Shown: positions 1 to 9,700 of the stretch, piece after piece
Layout of the letters: each line of letters starts with the position of its first letter
Position numbering within the stretch: position 1 is the first letter of the stretch
DNA from: a virus
DNA: 64,000 bases
Reading direction: 5' to 3' (one strand)
Virus record (IMG/VR): IMGVR_UViG_3300032087_004763
Span: 78,382 to 142,381 of that record
Notes under the pieces: generated by a model
Databases searched by the model: none
What the model saw: only the letters and a program-made list of their open reading frames with translations
What the model was told of the DNA's origin: nothing
Position numbers and translations under genes: made by a program

Positions 1-516
1 TTTTGTAGGCCATGTGACATCCGTCGGAAATCCTGATTGGCCTGGTATATCTCTTAAAGCTTGTCGATACGTAATCATTGCAGTTGAAGGGTTTCTATCA
101 GATACCATTTCGAAATCAGTTTGCATTAAAAGGACATCGCGCTTATTTCTTATCATATTAGCTAATTCATCATTTGACAAATCTTGAACAGTCCAACCAA
201 CTGTAATTGTAGTCTCTGTTTCTGTATTTGTCTTCACTAATTTTTGAGTTGACGTGTCATATGTAGGCTCAGTTTCGTACACAACTTCTTTTAGGCTACC
301 AGTATCAGTAGTTAACTCAAAATTACTACTGCTACTTAATTTATCCCAGTGGGAGATAGCTTCTTCTACACCTTCTTTTGCAACCTCATGTATTATTGTA
401 TCGTTAAAATCGTCAACTGCTCGTCTCACATAATAGTCTGGGTTATTCTCTTTAGAATACCGTATCATGATCTGTGAACTAACTTGATCTAATTTTGTAA
501 TTTTATATGAAATCAT
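1..516 (-). CDS. Tail fibre assembly-like protein (C-terminus cut by window edge)
   Basis: Reading the complement from the ATG at 516 gives 172 open codons that run off the left edge, so the 3' end is missing. The visible protein starts MISYKITKLDQ. Near its end it has RDVLLMQTDFEMVSD, then YRQALRDIPGQ and FPTDVTWP. This 'RD.LL..TD...YRQ.LRDIP.Q.GFP..V.WP' arrangement is typical of small phage tail-fibre assembly/chaperone proteins. It lies 11 bp after a fibre-type gene, with a TAGGA-like ribosome site, as the last visible gene of the fibre operon. Inference: it helps assemble or attach the fibre proteins encoded upstream. Confidence 0.65.
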   Translation of the reverse strand, partial: MISYKITKLDQVSSQIMIRYSKENNPDYYVRRAVDDFNDTIIHEVAKEGVEEAISHWDKLSSSSNFELTTDTGSLKEVVYETEPTYDTSTQKLVKTNTETETTITVGWTVQDLSNDELANMIRNKRDVLLMQTDFEMVSDRNPSTAMITYRQALRDIPGQSGFPTDVTWPTK

Positions 517-527
517 TATAAATCCTA

Positions 528-1202
528 CTATGTAAATTTAATAAATGCCGATCCGGTATTATTACTCTGATATCGTATTGCGGTCCATAATTTTTGTAAA
601 TCATCACTTGCACTTGGATTGCTTTGTACGAAACTCCAATAATACCGGGTTGTGGATCTTTCGTTCAAAAGTCTTGTATGTGTACCATAATAGTTTCGAG
701 CTGTTCTATTAAATGAAACATCGACTGTTCCTAAACCACCAGATACACCGTCTGTTGCTTTCACGTGCATAGTGTTCCATCCATAATCAGCACTATTTGA
801 ACTCGATAGCACTAAGATAATCGGATTTCCAGAGACGCCTGTACCAGCATAGTTAGCGATTGTGAATCCAGTTATATTATTAGATATACCTGGATTAGTT
901 TTACTTATAGCACCAAAAGCTGCATACCAATCATCGGCTGGTGCTTCTGGATATAAAAAGTCTCCACCGTTCAATGCCTGATAACCGTGCCTCTCAGCTC
1001 CAAATGTAGTATCTTCTCTTACAGTAACAGTAGCGCTTCGAGTTGTGGCACCATAAAAATCATCAAGTGCTATTTCACCAGATGATGGAACACCAGTATA
1101 TCCATCAACACCATAGTACTCGTTGAGTCCGTGAGGCGTCGATCCACCAAACTCAGTTGCGATATCCTGTATGTCAATTGCTCCAGATGTTTGTAGAGGC
1201 AT
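528..1202 (-). CDS. Putative virion/fibre-associated structural protein
   Basis: 224 residues. The N-terminus has the phage structural signature 'LQTSGAIDIQDI...EFGG' followed by GEIALDDFYG. This 'SGAI...DI...I.L.DFYG' block begins many small tail/fibre proteins of marine myoviruses. The rest is Ser/Thr/Asn/Gly/Tyr-rich and beta-type, without catalytic motifs. Its ATG overlaps the stop of the preceding fibre gene (TAATG), so the two are translationally coupled. The specific role (tip, collar or decoration) cannot be read from sequence. Confidence 0.6.
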   Translation of the reverse strand: MPLQTSGAIDIQDIATEFGGSTPHGLNEYYGVDGYTGVPSSGEIALDDFYGATTRSATVTVREDTTFGAERHGYQALNGGDFLYPEAPADDWYAAFGAISKTNPGISNNITGFTIANYAGTGVSGNPIILVLSSSNSADYGWNTMHVKATDGVSGGLGTVDVSFNRTARNYYGTHTRLLNERSTTRYYWSFVQSNPSASDDLQKLWTAIRYQSNNTGSAFIKFT

Positions 1203-1945
1203 TACATTGATCCATATGCTGTGACGTTTCCGACAACGGTCAGGTTGCCAGATGCATCGAGTTTCATTTTATTTGTACCACCAGTTGCAAAGTATAACAC
1301 TCCGCTTGACTCAGTGATTGTCCAGTTACCAAGATCGACTGTTGCTGCATTTACCTTTCCGCTGACAGTCAAATCATTTGATGTTGCGTTAAACGTAAGC
1401 CCAGCATCTCCGCCAAATGATCCACTGTTATTAAACTGAACTTGAGTGTTTGATCCACCCGGTGAAGTACTCCCACCACCTCCACCACCAAATGTGCCAG
1501 TAGGCAATCTATCAGAATCAATAGTACCAGCGGTAATTTTTGATGCATTGAGTGATGGTATTCTAGCTGCATCAAATGTACCAGATGTAATTTTAGACGT
1601 TGCTAGATTAGGTATGTCAGATGCCGATAAAGATAATCTAGCTGAAGGAACTGTACCACTACTAAGTTTCGATGCATTTAAATTAGTTAGGCTTGCGCCA
1701 GATCCAGAAAACGTTGTTCCTGTTACAGTACCACTTACAATGACACCAGCTGCATCAGTCTTTAGCTTTGTACTACCTTGGTGCATTAACTCAAAGGTAC
1801 CATCACTATCCTTAGTAGTCAGCTTTGTTGCTCTTTCTTCTTTCTTAGATATAGCAGCTACAAATTCATCGGAGTCTGCAGCAGTGAATGCTACTACAGA
1901 CTTAGTCTTAGTACGAGGATTATATACGGTCTTAAATTTTGCCAT
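1202..1945 (-). CDS. Tail fibre-like protein with poly-Gly hinge
   Basis: 247 residues. After the start (MAKFKTVYNPRTK) come short degenerate repeats of the form 'LNASKLSSGTVPSARL', 'ATSKITSGTFDAARIP' and 'NASKITAGTIDSDRLP', which are common shaft repeats in phage fibres. A GGGGGGS stretch follows, probably a flexible hinge. The C-terminal part has the 'TQVQFNNSGSFGGDAGLTFNA' type motif found in many phage fibres. Overlaps with the previous and next genes suggest one transcript with the other fibre proteins. Function is inferred from repeat style and location. Confidence 0.65.
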   Translation of the reverse strand: MAKFKTVYNPRTKTKSVVAFTAADSDEFVAAISKKEERATKLTTKDSDGTFELMHQGSTKLKTDAAGVIVSGTVTGTTFSGSGASLTNLNASKLSSGTVPSARLSLSASDIPNLATSKITSGTFDAARIPSLNASKITAGTIDSDRLPTGTFGGGGGGSTSPGGSNTQVQFNNSGSFGGDAGLTFNATSNDLTVSGKVNAATVDLGNWTITESSGVLYFATGGTNKMKLDASGNLTVVGNVTAYGSM

Positions 1946-3804
1946 TAGGAAATTACTCCGAATTCTTCTGTAAGCGACCCTGTTAAGCCTGTTATATTAT
2001 TAGCAGATCCGCTCGAAAATGTTATCGAGTATGGAACAAAACTTGTTGCATGCCCTTGAAAAAAGTAAGGTCCGTTGAAATCATCAGCCACAAGGTTTAC
2101 TACCCAATCATTAGTATCAGTTTGGTACATATCTAGCGTAAAGCTTCTAATTGAATAATTTGAACCAAGCCCTGTTAAAAGATCAGTAGTACTAGCAGAT
2201 GCTTTAGTGCCTAAAGTTGAGTTATAATATACTCCGGTCCAAGTAACAGATGCACCACTTGTTTGAACAGTCAATATCGGGCTATTTGGACCACTCGAAG
2301 CTGTAATATCGTGAGCTACCCATCTCAAATGTGTCTGAGCTGATGTTGATGCATTTGGCACCGAGTTAGAAATAGTTAAACTAGTAGCCGCATTACCGCT
2401 TGTCGTAATATCAGTATACAATTTAACAGGAACGCTACCGGTGTTATCAGGAAAAGTAATTGTTCGATCAGCTGTTGGATCAGTAACAGTGAGTGTTGTT
2501 TCGTGTGCGTCTGCTGTAGCACCTTCAAATATAATATCTCCTGTTATATCAATCTGGCCCGTGACATTAATACCTGCGGAGTCTGTTTCAAGCTTTACGC
2601 CATTATTAGCACGAAGTGCGCACTTAGTTGTTACACCTCCTTCAAATGAAGCTGCTATTTGCGATGTACCATTATTATTAGTTGTAATTATTTGAATATC
2701 GTCGGTCTGCTTACGAGCCCAAATATAATTAAATCCGGGCGTATGTAACATAACAAGATCATCTTCGTCGCCCATTCCTAATACGCCTGCACCTAATGTG
2801 TTACCACTGATCACACTTAAAGCATTACCATCGTTTCTTAACAATAATGACGGCGGAGAGGTAGCACCTGTCTCGAGAACGACATCTTCATACATGCTAA
2901 CACTATTTGAATCAAATGTTGCAACTGGAAAATTATTTGTTCTAATAGAAACATGTTGACCGGCTCTTGCATTCAATATTGTTTTACCAGCAGAGTCTTG
3001 GTAAAGTGCAGTACGATCAATATGGCCACCCTGATCCTCATGACAAAATACTGCAACGTTAGTAGCACCTGCAAATCCACCACCAACTTTCGCGCGCCCA
3101 AAAGTTGCATGGAGATCTTGGCTAGGATGCCCTTGGATACTATTATCTGCAACTTTTAAAGCTGTTGTGCCAGCAACTTGAAGTAATAAATCACCAGTTC
3201 CATTTTCATTAATTATACTATTACTTCCATTATGAAAAATTTCAAGATCGCTACTAGTACCGAAATTAAGTTTTTCATTATCATTGAATACAACAGTCTT
3301 GACACCGGCAGAATCTAGACCGCTACCACCACCAAATACGCCAAGTGGTAATCTTGCAGAGTCAATTGTACCACTACCAATATTGTCTGCATTTAAAGAT
3401 GTAAGCGCCGATCCAGAACCGTAGAACCTACCGTCAGTAGTGGTTATATCACCGGTAACCGTGATTGAGTCAGCGTTGAGTCCACCAGTTATCTGAACGA
3501 TATGTTTAGCTGTGTCAGTACTTGAGTCAGTACCAATGAGAACATGACCTGAGAACTCTGCTAAACGAATCTCACCGTCGTCATCAACTTCGATTGATGG
3601 GATACCTGAGATATCGTTGACCGAGAATATAGTTCCACCCATACTATCGGCAATAGAGAAAAGCTGACCAACCTGACCTTCGAATGATAACGTGTCACTC
3701 GACAACATATTTGCTGTGATAGTATTGGTTTTGTCTGAATCGACGAATGCGATGTTTTGTGATTGTAGTCCGTTCTTGACTACAAATCTTTTGTCGTTAG
3801 CCAT
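1945..3804 (-). CDS. Large tail fibre protein
   Basis: About 619 residues. An upstream GTG at 3813 is also in frame, but the GGGGAGAG ribosome site sits 8 nt before the ATG at 3804 and directly abuts the GTG, so 3804 is preferred. The N-terminus (MANDKRFVVKNGLQSQN) resembles long-fibre subunits of marine T4-like phages. Around residue 190 is a 'DLEIFHNGSNS' module, the same module repeated in the 1676-residue fibre of this window. The C-terminal third is beta-rich and may be the receptor-binding part. A TATAAATA late promoter lies upstream. Confidence 0.7.
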   Translation of the reverse strand: MANDKRFVVKNGLQSQNIAFVDSDKTNTITANMLSSDTLSFEGQVGQLFSIADSMGGTIFSVNDISGIPSIEVDDDGEIRLAEFSGHVLIGTDSSTDTAKHIVQITGGLNADSITVTGDITTTDGRFYGSGSALTSLNADNIGSGTIDSARLPLGVFGGGSGLDSAGVKTVVFNDNEKLNFGTSSDLEIFHNGSNSIINENGTGDLLLQVAGTTALKVADNSIQGHPSQDLHATFGRAKVGGGFAGATNVAVFCHEDQGGHIDRTALYQDSAGKTILNARAGQHVSIRTNNFPVATFDSNSVSMYEDVVLETGATSPPSLLLRNDGNALSVISGNTLGAGVLGMGDEDDLVMLHTPGFNYIWARKQTDDIQIITTNNNGTSQIAASFEGGVTTKCALRANNGVKLETDSAGINVTGQIDITGDIIFEGATADAHETTLTVTDPTADRTITFPDNTGSVPVKLYTDITTSGNAATSLTISNSVPNASTSAQTHLRWVAHDITASSGPNSPILTVQTSGASVTWTGVYYNSTLGTKASASTTDLLTGLGSNYSIRSFTLDMYQTDTNDWVVNLVADDFNGPYFFQGHATSFVPYSITFSSGSANNITGLTGSLTEEFGVIS

Positions 3805-3838
3805 CCGGTTCACTCTCCCCTGTTATGGCGTTTACTTT

Positions 3839-3846
3839 TATTTATA
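3839..3846 (-). promoter_or_regulatory. T4-type late promoter (TATAAATA)
   Basis: Exact match to the T4 late-promoter octamer on the minus strand, 35 nt upstream of the fibre start at 3804. It overlaps the last codons of the LamG gene upstream. A gp33 homologue in the window supports use of this promoter type. Confidence 0.6.
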
Positions 3847-4501
3847 TTGGAAACCTTCCACGTAACGCATTATAATTTTGTTTAACTTCATCGGCACTTA
3901 ACATTCTATTATATGCTGTAAAATGTAGTAGATCACCTTTTAATTCATTTCCAGAATATGAATTACATATTTTAGTAAAATTTAAACTTGCAGATGAATT
4001 GTAACCAGATAGAGTGGTTGCCTGTACACCATCTCGATAAATGTATCCAACTCCACTTCCATCTTGTCCTGCTACAATATACCTCCATGTATCAGCTGAT
4101 AATGTAGTACTCATTGACTTAGATACATCATTGTCTTTAAAAGAAAACGTTGTGCTATTTTGTCCGTATATTCCTATTTCATAATTTGCATTAGCATTAT
4201 CATCTTTAAATAAAAAATTCCACCAAGTTTCTTCTTGAGATGATGGTACTCGTACAATAAAAGATATACAAAATCCAGTTGAACCACTCAGACTTGTTGA
4301 AGATGACATAGTAATGCCATCACCTGTTCCATTTGCTTGAAGACCAGCTGATCGATCAATGGTTGATCCAGTAATTGTGCCAGTTTTGGATCCAACAGTG
4401 TCTGTAATAGATGAACCAGATTCATAACTTTTTTTACTACTAAAATCAATAGAGAAAGCAATATTATTTTTTGCAATGTTAGGTCCAGAATGTGCAGCCA
4501 T
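3842..4501 (-). CDS. LamG/concanavalin A-like domain protein, paralogue 4
   Basis: 219 residues, the most diverged of four consecutive paralogues. It keeps the family ends: an N-terminal 'FSIDFSSKKSYESGSS' strand motif and the C-terminal tag 'LSADEVKQNYNALRGRF'. Between them lie 'WRYIVAGQDGSGVGYIYRDGVQ' type strands, typical of LamG-like jelly rolls (known family feature: carbohydrate or protein binding). No signal peptide. Its start overlaps the next paralogue's stop. Inference: a virion surface lectin or adhesin. It could also be a decoration protein. Confidence 0.6.
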   Translation of the reverse strand: MAAHSGPNIAKNNIAFSIDFSSKKSYESGSSITDTVGSKTGTITGSTIDRSAGLQANGTGDGITMSSSTSLSGSTGFCISFIVRVPSSQEETWWNFLFKDDNANANYEIGIYGQNSTTFSFKDNDVSKSMSTTLSADTWRYIVAGQDGSGVGYIYRDGVQATTLSGYNSSASLNFTKICNSYSGNELKGDLLHFTAYNRMLSADEVKQNYNALRGRFPI

Positions 4502-5205
4502 TAGAGCCCGAACCTCCCTCGTAATGCATTATAGTTTTGTTTGACTTCGGATGATGATAATGATTTATTGTATAGTCTAATACTATAACACCCCATGTCT
4601 GCTGCTTGGCTAGCGGCAAAACCACCAAGAACTGAATCTTGTTCTTGGTTCAATACCCATCCCTCTGTTGATGTTAAATTATTTGCAGCCGTATAATTGC
4701 CACTAAGCACTCCGTTTTTATAATAATCTTGTGAACTTCCTTTGTGTACAATAGTTAATAAAAGTTTTTCACCGGCTGAATACGATATATCAGAACCTGA
4801 GTTTTTTGATTCATTAAAAGGAGTAATCTTTGAGTCAGCTTGTCTTGCAATGTAATAATTATTATCTGATGTTGTGGCCATACTATTAAAATATGTTGGA
4901 GCAGCAGAGGAAGGAGTGGCATCAAGTCGAATCCAAAATTCTAATGACCAGTAAGTTCCATCAGATAAATTGTTTAAAGCACTAACAGGTAAAGTAATGT
5001 AGTCAGAAGTTTGAGAACCGTTCATATTAAAACATCCCAAATTTTCTGTTGTGTGTGACACAGAACCAACTATAGATGCATTATATGCATTCCCACTTAA
5101 ATCACTCCAAGTAGTTCCACTGCCTGAATACGATCTCGTATTAGCAGCATCTAAACAAAGTTGCAATCCATCTGTCACAATCCTAGAACCGTGATTCAAG
5201 CTCAT
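4501..5205 (-). CDS. LamG/concanavalin A-like domain protein, paralogue 3
   Basis: 234 residues. The N-terminus MSLNHGSRIVTDGLQL is almost identical to paralogue 2, followed by 'DAANTRSYSGSGTTWSDLSGN', a motif that opens many phage LamG domains. The C-terminus is 'LSSSEVKQNYNALRGRFGL'. The middle (residues about 40-200) has diverged strongly from its neighbours, as expected for a ligand-binding face under diversifying selection (inference). ATG overlaps the stop of paralogue 2 by 4 bp. The start region carries a 28-bp exact DNA repeat shared with paralogue 2. Confidence 0.65.
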   Translation of the reverse strand: MSLNHGSRIVTDGLQLCLDAANTRSYSGSGTTWSDLSGNAYNASIVGSVSHTTENLGCFNMNGSQTSDYITLPVSALNNLSDGTYWSLEFWIRLDATPSSAAPTYFNSMATTSDNNYYIARQADSKITPFNESKNSGSDISYSAGEKLLLTIVHKGSSQDYYKNGVLSGNYTAANNLTSTEGWVLNQEQDSVLGGFAASQAADMGCYSIRLYNKSLSSSEVKQNYNALRGRFGL

Positions 5206-5210
5206 AGACC
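5183..5210. repeat. 28-bp direct repeat, copy 1 (start of LamG paralogue 3)
   Basis: 28 bases identical to 5950-5977, spanning the gene junction and the first codons (MSLNHGSRIV). It is long enough to serve as a homologous recombination point between the tandem paralogues. Confidence 0.85.
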
Positions 5211-5972
5211 AAACCTTCCTTTCATCGCATTATAATTTTGCTTCAGCTCATCAGCCGACAATCCTCGGCCATACGCAGAGATAGTAGCAATCAACGAATT
5301 TAATACGGGTGCTGAACCAATATTTCCACTTGTATTCACATTTCTTGATCCAATTGCAATATCATTCGTAGTACCGTTTCTAGTTCTTGTAATACTGCTA
5401 AAAGCTCCTGTTTTTATTTGAACTGCATCGATATATAATCTGGCAGTAGTTCCATCTCCTGTATATGCAATATGCATCCATCGACCAGTGAGATCAGTAT
5501 TAGAATATCCAGTAACAGTATTTGCTCTCATTAAAATATAACCACCACTTGGATTAGAAGACTCAGCAGTTGCTGAAACTGATTCAATTCCTCCTGCAGT
5601 ATCAATCCATAATCCATTCGTAGCACCAGAATACCAACCGCTTTGTGCTTTATTAATCAGCGTACCATAATTCCCTAAAGATTGAACATACACCCAACCA
5701 CAAAGAGTAAAGTTAGTTGATGAACCAAACACTGCAGATTCAATTTCTGAATCATGAGGTACTGATGCATAACTTCCGCTGTCAAAGTCAAGCGAACCTT
5801 TATTGTTTGCATCGAATGATGCCAATGGGCTACCTTTAGTAGTCGCATTCCTTCCGTTACCACTTAGATCTGTCCAAGTTGTACCACTACCTGGATATGA
5901 TCTAGAATTTGCTGCGTCTAGATGCAACATAAGACTATCAGTTACAATTCTAGAACCGTGATTCAAGCTCAT
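5202..5972 (-). CDS. LamG/concanavalin A-like domain protein, paralogue 2
   Basis: 256 residues. Opens MSLNHGSRIVTDSLML, then 'DAANSRSYPGSGTTWTDLSGNG', and ends 'LSADELKQNYNAMKGRFGL'. Internal strand motifs include 'WMHIAYTGDGTTARLYIDAVQI', a typical LamG/laminin-G-3 pattern. The conserved ends and variable middle match its neighbours. Placed between the giant fibre and the other fibres, it is most likely part of the adsorption apparatus (inference). No enzymatic residues were recognised. Confidence 0.68.
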   Translation of the reverse strand: MSLNHGSRIVTDSLMLHLDAANSRSYPGSGTTWTDLSGNGRNATTKGSPLASFDANNKGSLDFDSGSYASVPHDSEIESAVFGSSTNFTLCGWVYVQSLGNYGTLINKAQSGWYSGATNGLWIDTAGGIESVSATAESSNPSGGYILMRANTVTGYSNTDLTGRWMHIAYTGDGTTARLYIDAVQIKTGAFSSITRTRNGTTNDIAIGSRNVNTSGNIGSAPVLNSLIATISAYGRGLSADELKQNYNAMKGRFGL

Positions 5973-5977
5973 AGACC
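5950..5977. repeat. 28-bp direct repeat, copy 2 (start of LamG paralogue 2)
   Basis: Identical 28 bases to 5183-5210, at the equivalent position of the neighbouring paralogue. The copies are 767 bp apart, one gene length. Confidence 0.85.
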
Positions 5978-6766
5978 GAACCTCGCTTTCTGTGCATTGT
6001 AATTCTGTAGAACCTCGTCAGCTGACAAAGCCTTTCCGTATATCCTGCAGATATCGATATATCCATACCACCCGTTATTAAACTGCACTGTACCCTCAAC
6101 ATTGCTACTAATTGCAAATGGTCTAGCGGTATCATCACCGTATGTTGCTTCTGTAAGCGAGGTAGTACCAGTTGTCTTTGCTTCACCGTTGATGTAAAGA
6201 ACCCTTTTACCTGTTCCACCATCATACGTTCCAACAATATGAAACCATTTGTTAAAGTAGTCTGCATCGCTAGTAAAATTAAATCTTGTACCCACGGCTG
6301 CATTATTTGGGTTTATTTGAAATTCAACTCTGTTATGTCCTGGGGTTGCACTACTTGCTCCATCTTTTCTCACAGCAAGCCCTGTATAATCACTGAAATC
6401 AGTAGACATAATTCTATATAATGATCCGCTGCCATCTCCTAAAGAATACACCCACGCTTCATATGTCAACCTTCCAGTAGTTTCACCTAGATATAAACTT
6501 GGATCTTTTGAGATATTGCTTTCAGGAAAAGCAATCGCAGTAGTTCCACTTTGTGCAAACAGCAAATGTCTTTGGCCAGGGAATGTAGTATCATCTACAG
6601 TAGGTGCATTACTTCCTGCACCATCACCGAATGTTCCGTGATATCCTTGACCAGACATATCAAAATATGTTACGCCAGATCCAGGATAAGATTTTTTGTT
6701 TGCAATGTCAACATGCAACACAAGTTTGTCAAGAACAATTCTATTTGAATTATATACAATCGCCAT
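5969..6766 (-). CDS. LamG/concanavalin A-like domain protein, paralogue 1
   Basis: 265 residues, first of the four. N-terminus 'NSNRIVLDKLVLHVDIANKKSYPGSG', C-terminus 'LSADEVLQNYNAQKARFGL'. The core 'LTYEAWVYSLGDGSG' and 'WFHIVGTYDGGTGKRVLYINGE' is a classic LamG-type beta-sandwich signature. It begins just downstream of the 1676-residue fibre gene (2-bp gap), so both are probably expressed together late. Inferred role: glycan-binding module at or near the fibre tip. Confidence 0.7.
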   Translation of the reverse strand: MAIVYNSNRIVLDKLVLHVDIANKKSYPGSGVTYFDMSGQGYHGTFGDGAGSNAPTVDDTTFPGQRHLLFAQSGTTAIAFPESNISKDPSLYLGETTGRLTYEAWVYSLGDGSGSLYRIMSTDFSDYTGLAVRKDGASSATPGHNRVEFQINPNNAAVGTRFNFTSDADYFNKWFHIVGTYDGGTGKRVLYINGEAKTTGTTSLTEATYGDDTARPFAISSNVEGTVQFNNGWYGYIDICRIYGKALSADEVLQNYNAQKARFGL

Positions 6767-6768
6767 TC

Positions 6769-9700
6769 TTAGGCCTCAATCAATGTTTCTACAACTTTGT
6801 ATCTTGTCGATGTCGCACTTGTACCGGTTGCAAGAAGTCTTACATCTGATCCGCTAATATCAACATCGTATGTTGCAAGATCACTGTCAGTCGTAATCGT
6901 ACCATACTCAGTCGCAACCGCGGTTGTTCCATCATGTGTCACGAGTAATTCAGAGATCTGTCTCTTCGTACCTTGTGATGCAGTCACGATAAACTTCGCA
7001 CCGCAATAGGATGCATGAGCAAATTCAGCGATCGATGTCTGACTAACAGATGCGACCTCGGCTGAATCACCATCGAGTGTATACGATCCGAATGCACCTA
7101 TTGTGACAGGAACATCAATATCAAATGAAGATCCAGATAACGTCATCTTCTGACCGTTATTAATTCTGAAATTCATATTCTGGCCACTAGAAGCATTTAA
7201 CCATACTTGACCACTTCCATTCTGTATTAGTGCATAGTCATTTGTGCTATTTTTATCTACATGACTAAATCCGGCAATATCGCTAAAACCCATGTAACCG
7301 ATATGAGCTCTACCGATAACAGCTGAGATATCAGTGTCTGGGTATACCTCAAACTTTTCAGTAGGACTCGTAGTACCGAGACCTAAGTTACCCGCACTTA
7401 TGTGATTATCAGTGCCGTCAGTGTAAAATGCTATTTTTTCTACACCCGAGTCATACATGTGGAATCTACCACCATTAGTAGATTTTTCAGCGATTCTTAC
7501 AATATCATTAGTACTTGAATTTGCTTGAATAGATAAACCAGATGAGGTAGAAGATACTGAACTAGATTTTATTGTTAAAGGAGATGTAGGAGCAGTTAAG
7601 CCGATACCAACACGATTGTTTGCTGCATCAACATGTAATGTATTCGTGTCAACCGTGAGATCATTGACAACTGTTAGATCGCCAGAATTACTCAGGATCA
7701 TTTTGTTACTGTTATTGTGCTGATTAACAGTACCGAAATTAAAATGTAAAGATCCATCCCCGGCGCCGCCAGTGGTCTTTCTAGCAATACTCCACACATC
7801 AGTGTTAGCAGATGTACTAGCACCTTCAACAAAGTTAATAGAACTTCCCCAAGTACCATCAGATGATGACACGAGATCAAACTGAGCATCTGTTGCTTCT
7901 ACTACAGCTACACCATAAGTTGTCGCGACACCGACATTTTGATCTACAATATGGAAGCTTCTCTGTGGTGAAGCCACGTTAATACCAACTTTATTATTAG
8001 CAGCATCAACGACTAGTGTATTCGTGTCAACCGTGAGATTACCTGATATCGTAGCAGAGTCAGCATTCACAGTACCAGTAACGGTGACACCGTAAGGCGT
8101 GGTTTCTAACTTTTTAGCGGTGCTCTCATATAGTTCAACGCCATTAGTACCACCAAATATTTTGGTGTGATTAATCAGAGCTGTACCTGATTGACCAATT
8201 TCTAACGCATTGCTTTGATTCCATTCAAGTAATGTTCTAATATATCCGTTATCAGCACCGATAATTCTAGTACCAGTAGTTAATGCTATACCAACATCAT
8301 TAGCTGTATCAGGGCCCCCTCCGGCCGGATCATAAGTTACACCACCACTAAGTTCAATAGCGGCTGTACTTTGAATCAATTCACTAGTAGAGAATCCAAG
8401 AGAATCCCCAAGAATAACATTACCGCCAATACCGAGTTCACCATTAACTGAACCAGCATCACCGATATCTAATCTTGGTGTAGAGTCGGCACTTGGCTGG
8501 AATGTGATCATCGCAGACATATCACGTGGTGTGCCACCAGTACCGGCATCATACTGACCGATACCTACTCGGTTTCCGTTTGTCAGCATATACATTGCAG
8601 TACCGCTCTGCTGACTACGCATCAATATATTTGGATGCCAACCAGTGTACGCAGCGTTTGGTCTTAATTCTATATTGGTCTGGCCAGGAGTTCTTTCGTA
8701 TCTCCATGTGCCGGTAAGATTACTAGTACTACTAGTGGTGGTTTGAGTAACTATACCTGTAAGATTCAGAGGACCAGTTGATACTGAGTCCGAGACAAGA
8801 CTACCAGTGACAGTGGCACCGTAAGCCGTTGTTTCTAACTTCTTACTATTGTCATGGTATACTTCTACTGCTCCGTCACCTTTACATATGAGGAAGTTTT
8901 CAGTACTTCCTGACTTTCGTAGATATAACCAGTTTCCGCGAATTATAGTTGAGCCGGTTCCATCAATAAAATTAATATTTGACGAATTGTTGTGGTATAT
9001 TTTTAAATCTTCACCAGCACCAAACGTTAACCTATTAAGATCACCTAAATTAATAGAATCAGCTACAAGACTACCAGTAACAGTGACACCACCTTCTGTA
9101 GTTTCAAGTCGAGTTACGTTATCATATCTAAGCTTCACGTCACCATTTGCAGTGAATGATGCCATTTGTTCATTGTCAGCTGGATTCTTAAATAAAATCT
9201 GGCTGGTTTTAAAAATTAAAGAACCGGTTCCACCTTCATCAATGTAGCTATGAGAGCCATTATGATAAATCTGGAGGTCATTAGCATCTCCAAGTTTTAT
9301 TCTTGCATTATCGGCTAGACTAATTGAGTCAGCTATAAGACTACCGGTAACAGTAACGCCATCTGATTCAGTGGTAAGCTTCTCGGTACCGTAGTAATAG
9401 AGTCTAACTTTACCTTCACTTCCATCAGCCTTAAAATATAAAGCTGTGGAACCAGTACCGTCATCTGTTCTTATACTAACATCTTGATCATTCGCGTTTT
9501 GTGTTATCTGCAATTCGCCAGTGTAACTTCGAATTCTTGAAACACTTCCAGTATGATCAAGTCTTAAATCATTATTGTCACCTAAATTTATTAAACCGTC
9601 ATCTGGCAAGGTTAGATTTGTAACAGTTGCAGAGTCAGCTACGAGACTACCAACTACATTTACACCACCTTCTGTTGTCGCAAATCTTTCTACACCGTTA

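Noticed and set aside
1446-1973. 175-codon plus-strand frame opposite a fibre gene
   Set aside because: Antisense to convincing fibre repeats, low-complexity sequence, no promoter or ribosome site.
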